Below, piece by piece: positions 7,420 through 9,356 of a stretch of DNA of 9,356 nt. Source of the DNA: W11650 sp963550755 (lineage in GTDB: Bacteria > Bacillota > Clostridia > Lachnospirales > Vallitaleaceae); assembly GCA_963550755.1 (NCBI GenBank), contig CAUVDV010000086.1, positions 1-9,356 of the forward strand, given 5' to 3'. Under the pieces are notes generated by a model. The model made no database searches and was not told where the DNA came from. It saw only the letters and a list, made by a program, of their open reading frames with translations. Both the position numbers and the translations under genes were made by a program. Position 1 is the stretch's first letter, and the number at the start of each line of letters is the position of its first letter.

Positions 7420-7573
7420 AAGTTAAAGTCTCAACTTTCCCCTGTTCCGCAAAACTAAAACAGTCTTTTGGGGGCAGACTACCCAGCCAAAAGCGAAACT
7501 TTCGATCAGATAGGTTGCCCGCCCGGGCAAAAACACGCAGCACTTCGATCAGGGAAAAATCAAGTTAAAGTCT
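7420..7573 (-). promoter_or_regulatory. Structured leader RNA of the HI0933-type gene; possible cis-regulatory element
   Basis: The gap 7366-7799 holds no supportable gene; this is its most ordered part. In minus-strand RNA, 7550-7558 (UUUUCCCUG) can pair with 7436-7444 (CAGGGGAAA) over nine pairs, enclosing hairpin 7515-7530 (UUGCCC, 4-base loop, GGGCAA) and hairpin 7465-7493 (seven pairs, a 2-base bulge, five pairs, 3-base loop). A competing hairpin, 7442-7463 (CUGUU.../...AACAG), uses the same CAG, so it and the closing helix exclude each other. AAGUU at 7434-7438 can pair with either of two AACUU copies (7562-7566 or 7420-7424). Several pairs are G-U, possible only in the transcribed strand. 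No T-run terminator follows. The fold is drawn by eye; the ligand and class are unknown. Confidence 0.45.
7420..7573. repeat. 12-bp direct repeats AAGTTAAAGTCT bounding the leader element
   Basis: AAGTTAAAGTCT occurs exactly at 7420-7431 and 7562-7573, 142 bases apart, framing the folded leader. Within it, TTCGATCAG also occurs twice (7501-7509 and 7543-7551). The flanking pair could be alternative pairing partners for the leader RNA, or the footprint of an inserted small element. No transposase or terminal inverted repeats accompany them. Confidence 0.6.
7431..7469 (-). repeat. Conserved leader hairpin motif, copy 1
   Basis: The plus-strand text TCAACTTTCCCCTGTTC, a loop, then TAAAACAGTCTTTT matches the copy at 9239-9271 in 16 of 17 bases on the left and 12 of 13 on the right. 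The loop is five bases longer here, yet the TGTT/AACA stem is kept. This copy lies 66 bases upstream of the HI0933-type start, in the same orientation as the other. Confidence 0.6.
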
Positions 7574-7588
7574 TTTATAAACACCGTA

Positions 7589-7617
7589 ATTATATCCTTT
7601 TTTCAGGGCTTCGTCAA
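7589..7617 (-). promoter_or_regulatory. Sigma-A promoter for the HI0933-type gene
   Basis: On the minus strand, a -35 box TTGACG (7617-7612) and a perfect -10 box TATAAT (7594-7589) are separated by exactly 17 bases. Transcription should begin near 7583-7581, giving a leader of about 217 bases before the ATG at 7365. This is the best promoter match in the window and supports a separate transcript for the FAD genes, independent of the MFS gene upstream. Confidence 0.75.
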
Positions 7618-7662
7618 ATGGTAAGTAATACCGACTGAAATTTTATACCGCCCAAAGGCAAA

Positions 7663-7700
7663 CCGACCCGATCGAAAGATAAAATCTTCGACAAGGTCGG
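7663..7700. repeat. Long imperfect hairpin upstream of the promoter
   Basis: CCGACC (7663-7668) pairs with GGTCGG (7695-7700), and inside it TCGAAAGAT (7672-7680) pairs with ATCTTCGA (7684-7691) with one bulge. On the minus strand (end of MFS transcription) the hairpin is followed by TTTGCC only, a poor terminator. On the plus strand it is followed by a T-rich stretch, but no plus-strand gene leads into it. It may weakly end MFS transcripts, or bind a regulator about 45 bases upstream of the -35 box. The rest of 7701-7799 shows only another 7-bp inverted repeat (TTGACCG near 7730 and CGGTCAA near 7780). Confidence 0.35.
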
Positions 7701-7799
7701 ATTATTATTTTCTTAAATTTTTTAGTTGGTTGACCGCCCCCCTGAAAATAAGTCTTGCCGTCTGCGGTTAATCGACCCCGGTCAAAAAAATGGCATTAT

Positions 7800-9071
7800 T
7801 TACATTTCTTGCAGCGACACTTTCAGCATTTTCGGCAAAAAAAATGTCAAAACCATTCCGGCAACTGCCAGTACAGCAAAGAGCAAATCCGGCCGGACCG
7901 GATAATCCAGCAAAAAGGTAAACAGCAATATTCCTAAGGGCATCAAAAGCTGAGCGCTGGTTCCCATGAGGTTAAACACCCGCCCCTGCATCTTAGCCGG
8001 AATATTTTTAACCGACCACAGGTGAAGCGGAATGTTAATCACTCCAATCAAGCCGCCAAAGACGGAAAAAAATCCAATCAGCGCTGCAAAATTAAGCGTA
8101 TGCGGCAGCCGGACATAAATCAGTCCGGCCATGCCCAGCAGCATGCCAAATACCACCATAATCAAACGCCACGCCAAATGCAAAGGCTTTTTTATTTCCT
8201 TGCGCCTGGCTAAGGCCACGCTGGCCGCCAACAGCCCGGCGGCAAACATAGCCTCGGTGATGCCGTATTCGGCGTTGGTCAGCTGAAAAACCTGAATCTC
8301 CACAAAGGGCAGACCAGCGTTAAGCCCGGCTATCAAAAAGTTAATCAGCATGGAAAAAATAATCAGAAAACTCAGCGCCGGACTGGCCTTGACAAAGTCA
8401 ATCCCCTCCTTAAACAATCTCAGCATACCGCGCCAGCCCGGCAGACTTTCCGGCTGCCCGGCTTCCTTCTCCTCCGCTTGGGAACCGGCCTGAAACATAT
8501 AAAAATGAATCCCGAAAACCAGCAGCAAGGTAATCACCTCGGAAGCGATTTCCACCAAAACAAATACCTCAAAGCTCAGCAGCTGATACAGCACCGCGCC
8601 CAAAACCGGCGCCGCAATCATACAGACCGTCCCCACAATTTGCTTGATTGACAAAATTTGCTGAACATCATCCTTGGCAACCATGGTCACCATTGACGAA
8701 CTGTACGTCGTTTCCAGGAATAAATCCGCCACCGCCAAAATGGTCAGCAGGATATAAATTAAGCTCAGCCGGGGCAGCAGGGCCATGGAGTCAGCCGCTA
8801 AAAACAGCAGAATCCCGCTGATACTGCCAAGCTGCGCGACAATCACGATTTTTTTATGATTCAGCCGGTCAATAACACTGCCGGTCACCGGCAGAAGCAG
8901 CAGAGAAACAATCGGCCCAACAATCTGGGAAAAGCCAAAATTAGAAGCCGAGCCGGTTTCCCGCAAAATCATCAGTCCAATGCCGAAACTAAAAATTCCG
9001 CTGCCTAATCTGCCGAATAAATGGCTTAAAATAATATATAATTTTTGTCTTTTTTGCTGTGCTAAAGTCAT
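7800..9071 (-). CDS. MFS transporter, DHA3 (drug:H+ antiporter, macrolide-efflux-like) family
   Basis: An inner-membrane protein of 423 residues with about 12 hydrophobic segments, the standard MFS plan. It probably exports small molecules using the proton gradient. The loop between helices 2 and 3 carries an MFS motif A variant (GSVIDRLNHKKIVI, 64-77; D68, R69, K73 and K74 are the charged set). A hydrophilic central loop (about 193-230, Glu/Gln-rich) separates the two six-helix halves. AKMQGRVFN (359-367) is typical of the DHA3 branch. The ATG at 9071 has AGGAGG with a 7-base gap. A TTG at 9122 is in frame but would add 17 polar residues and lacks a ribosome site. The substrate cannot be read from sequence; macrolide, siderophore or metabolite export are all possible. 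No resistance regulator is within the window. Confidence 0.88.
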   Translation of the reverse strand: MTLAQQKRQKLYIILSHLFGRLGSGIFSFGIGLMILRETGSASNFGFSQIVGPIVSLLLLPVTGSVIDRLNHKKIVIVAQLGSISGILLFLAADSMALLPRLSLIYILLTILAVADLFLETTYSSSMVTMVAKDDVQQILSIKQIVGTVCMIAAPVLGAVLYQLLSFEVFVLVEIASEVITLLLVFGIHFYMFQAGSQAEEKEAGQPESLPGWRGMLRLFKEGIDFVKASPALSFLIIFSMLINFLIAGLNAGLPFVEIQVFQLTNAEYGITEAMFAAGLLAASVALARRKEIKKPLHLAWRLIMVVFGMLLGMAGLIYVRLPHTLNFAALIGFFSVFGGLIGVINIPLHLWSVKNIPAKMQGRVFNLMGTSAQLLMPLGILLFTFLLDYPVRPDLLFAVLAVAGMVLTFFLPKMLKVSLQEM

Positions 9072-9184
9072 GATTTTCCTCCTGTGATCAGATGGGCGGC
9101 GCTTTCCCTGGCATTGCGCCAAGGAAAGTCCGATATGGGATTGCCAAACCGCCGACCGGCGGTTTGATGGGATTTGTCAGCCAT
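9068..9184 (-). CDS. Possible 38-residue leader peptide overlapping the MFS start
   Basis: An ATG at 9184 opens a 38-codon frame (MADKSHQTAGRRF..., ending ...LITGGKS) whose TGA overlaps the MFS ATG as ATGA. The pump's AGGAGG ribosome site lies inside this frame. Its codons run through the perfect palindrome at 9146-9165 and the hairpin at 9102-9128, so translating it would melt both. The arrangement fits leader-peptide control of an efflux gene. Against it, there is no ribosome site before the ATG, and an open frame of this length arises by chance fairly often. The peptide resembles nothing I know. Confidence 0.25.
   Translation of the reverse strand: MADKSHQTAGRRFGNPISDFPWRNARESAAHLITGGKS
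9102..9128 (-). promoter_or_regulatory. 11-bp hairpin just before the MFS ribosome site
   Basis: Minus-strand CUUUCCUUGGC (9128-9118) pairs with GCCAGGGAAAG (9112-9102) across a 5-base loop; all 11 positions pair, one as U-G, which on the plus strand would be a mismatch. It ends 30 bases before the ATG. No T-run follows, so it is not a terminator; it may affect access to the ribosome site or RNA stability. Confidence 0.5.
9135..9174. repeat. 20-bp perfect palindrome between 8-bp direct repeats
   Basis: AAACCGCCGACCGGCGGTTT (9146-9165) is a self-complementary hairpin of eight or nine pairs. It is flanked by identical ATGGGATT copies at 9135-9142 and 9167-9174. The layout resembles a tiny hairpin insertion with a target duplication, or an operator within the MFS leader. 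No T-run follows on either strand. Confidence 0.5.
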
Positions 9185-9191
9185 GTTGATT

Positions 9192-9219
9192 GTAATACCA
9201 ATATTACTGGCATTATTGG
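9192..9219. repeat. Two mutually exclusive short hairpins
   Basis: GTAATA/TATTAC (9192-9207, 4-base loop) and CCAATA/TATTGG (9198-9219, 10-base loop) share bases and cannot form together. Both are short and AT-rich, so the evidence is weak. They lie between the shared motif and the palindrome in the MFS leader. Confidence 0.3.
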
Positions 9220-9238
9220 ATTATCGTTACTTTATAAT

Positions 9239-9273
9239 TCAACTTTCCCATGTTCGATAGAACAGTCTTTTTT
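9239..9273 (-). repeat. Conserved leader hairpin motif, copy 2
   Basis: TCAACTTTCCCATGTTC, a short loop, then TAGAACAGTCTTTT on the plus strand; TGTTC/GAACA forms a 5-bp stem. It matches copy 1 at 7431-7469 nearly base for base outside the loop. It lies 168 bases upstream of the MFS ATG, in the same orientation. If it also has the closing helix of copy 1, its partner (minus-strand UUUCCCAUG-like) should lie beyond the right edge of the window. Confidence 0.6.
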
Positions 9274-9282
9274 AGGCTCGTT

Positions 9283-9356
9283 GGATGGGTGGGAACGTTA
9301 GGCGAATTGCGAAGCAAATCGCCGATAGTGAAACCCATCCACCCGCTCTTAGAGCG
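9283..9356. repeat. Nested hairpins at the start of the MFS leader
   Basis: Bases 9334-9344 pair with 9283-9293 at 10 of 11 positions (GGATGGGTGGG against CCCATCCACCC). Inside sits a near-perfect hairpin, 9301-9323 (GGCGA, one mismatch, TTGC, GAA loop, GCAA, one mismatch, TCGCC). The palindrome CGCTCTTAGAGCG (9344-9356) ends the window. The region is either the 5' part of a structured leader or the tail of the preceding unit outside the window; no T-run makes any of it a clear terminator for minus-strand transcription. Confidence 0.45.

Noticed and set aside
7418..7564. A 48-codon coding-looking frame (LDFSLIEVLRVFARAGN...) in the leader of the HI0933-type gene
   Set aside because: It has no ATG or ribosome site, is bounded by stops, and the RNA pairing plus strand-specific G-U pairs explain the order better. 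The matching copy at 9239-9273 keeps the bases in a different reading frame.
7420..7583. 6S RNA at the HI0933-type leader
   Set aside because: The size and closing stem are suggestive, but the large central bubble and a terminator are not evident, and the element leads directly into a gene.
9221..9245. Promoter for the MFS gene (TTGAAT and AATAAT about 19 bases apart)
   Set aside because: Both boxes are poor and the spacing is too long; the real promoter may lie beyond the right edge of the window.

Overview
The window looks like part of a Bacillota (Firmicutes) chromosome, most likely from an anaerobic, clostridia-like lineage. I infer this from strong AGGAGG-type ribosome sites, a sigma-A promoter with a perfect TATAAT box, AT-rich gaps between mid-GC genes, and the mix of gene families: long-form PurB, subgroup Ib AspC, a COG2509 flavoprotein and a BaiN/HI0933-family flavoprotein. 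The sequence alone does not fix the genus. There are no rRNA, tRNA, CRISPR, transposase or phage genes.

All seven supported genes lie on the minus strand, so transcription runs from high to low coordinates. In that order they are: a DHA3-type MFS exporter (9071-7800); a HI0933/BaiN-type FAD protein (7365-6016) overlapping by 11 bases a COG2509 FAD-dependent dehydrogenase (6026-4410); a YhcH/YjgK/YiaL-family protein (4294-3836); an aspartate aminotransferase (3598-2426); adenylosuccinate lyase PurB (2232-796); and a NudF-like Nudix ADP-ribose hydrolase that runs off the left edge (550-1). The content is mostly housekeeping: amino-donor metabolism, purine synthesis and nucleotide-sugar clean-up, plus two redox flavoenzymes and an efflux pump.

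The least ordinary parts are the untranslated leaders. (1) A 285-base leader before the MFS gene is packed with hairpins and holds a 38-codon open frame ending in an ATGA overlap with the pump start. (2) A consensus promoter (TTGACG, 17 bases, TATAAT) drives a leader of about 217 bases before the HI0933-type gene. It can fold into a closed multi-branch structure with competing pairings. (3) These two leaders share a hairpin motif of about 35 bases, and a weaker third copy precedes yhcH. (4) The gap before the Nudix gene has a 15-base-pair closing helix around two smaller hairpins. In (2) and (4) several helices need G-U pairs that exist only in minus-strand RNA, the direction in which the genes are transcribed. 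I could not match any of these leaders to a riboswitch class I know.

No convincing intrinsic terminator was found between any two genes, so read-through between neighbours is possible.
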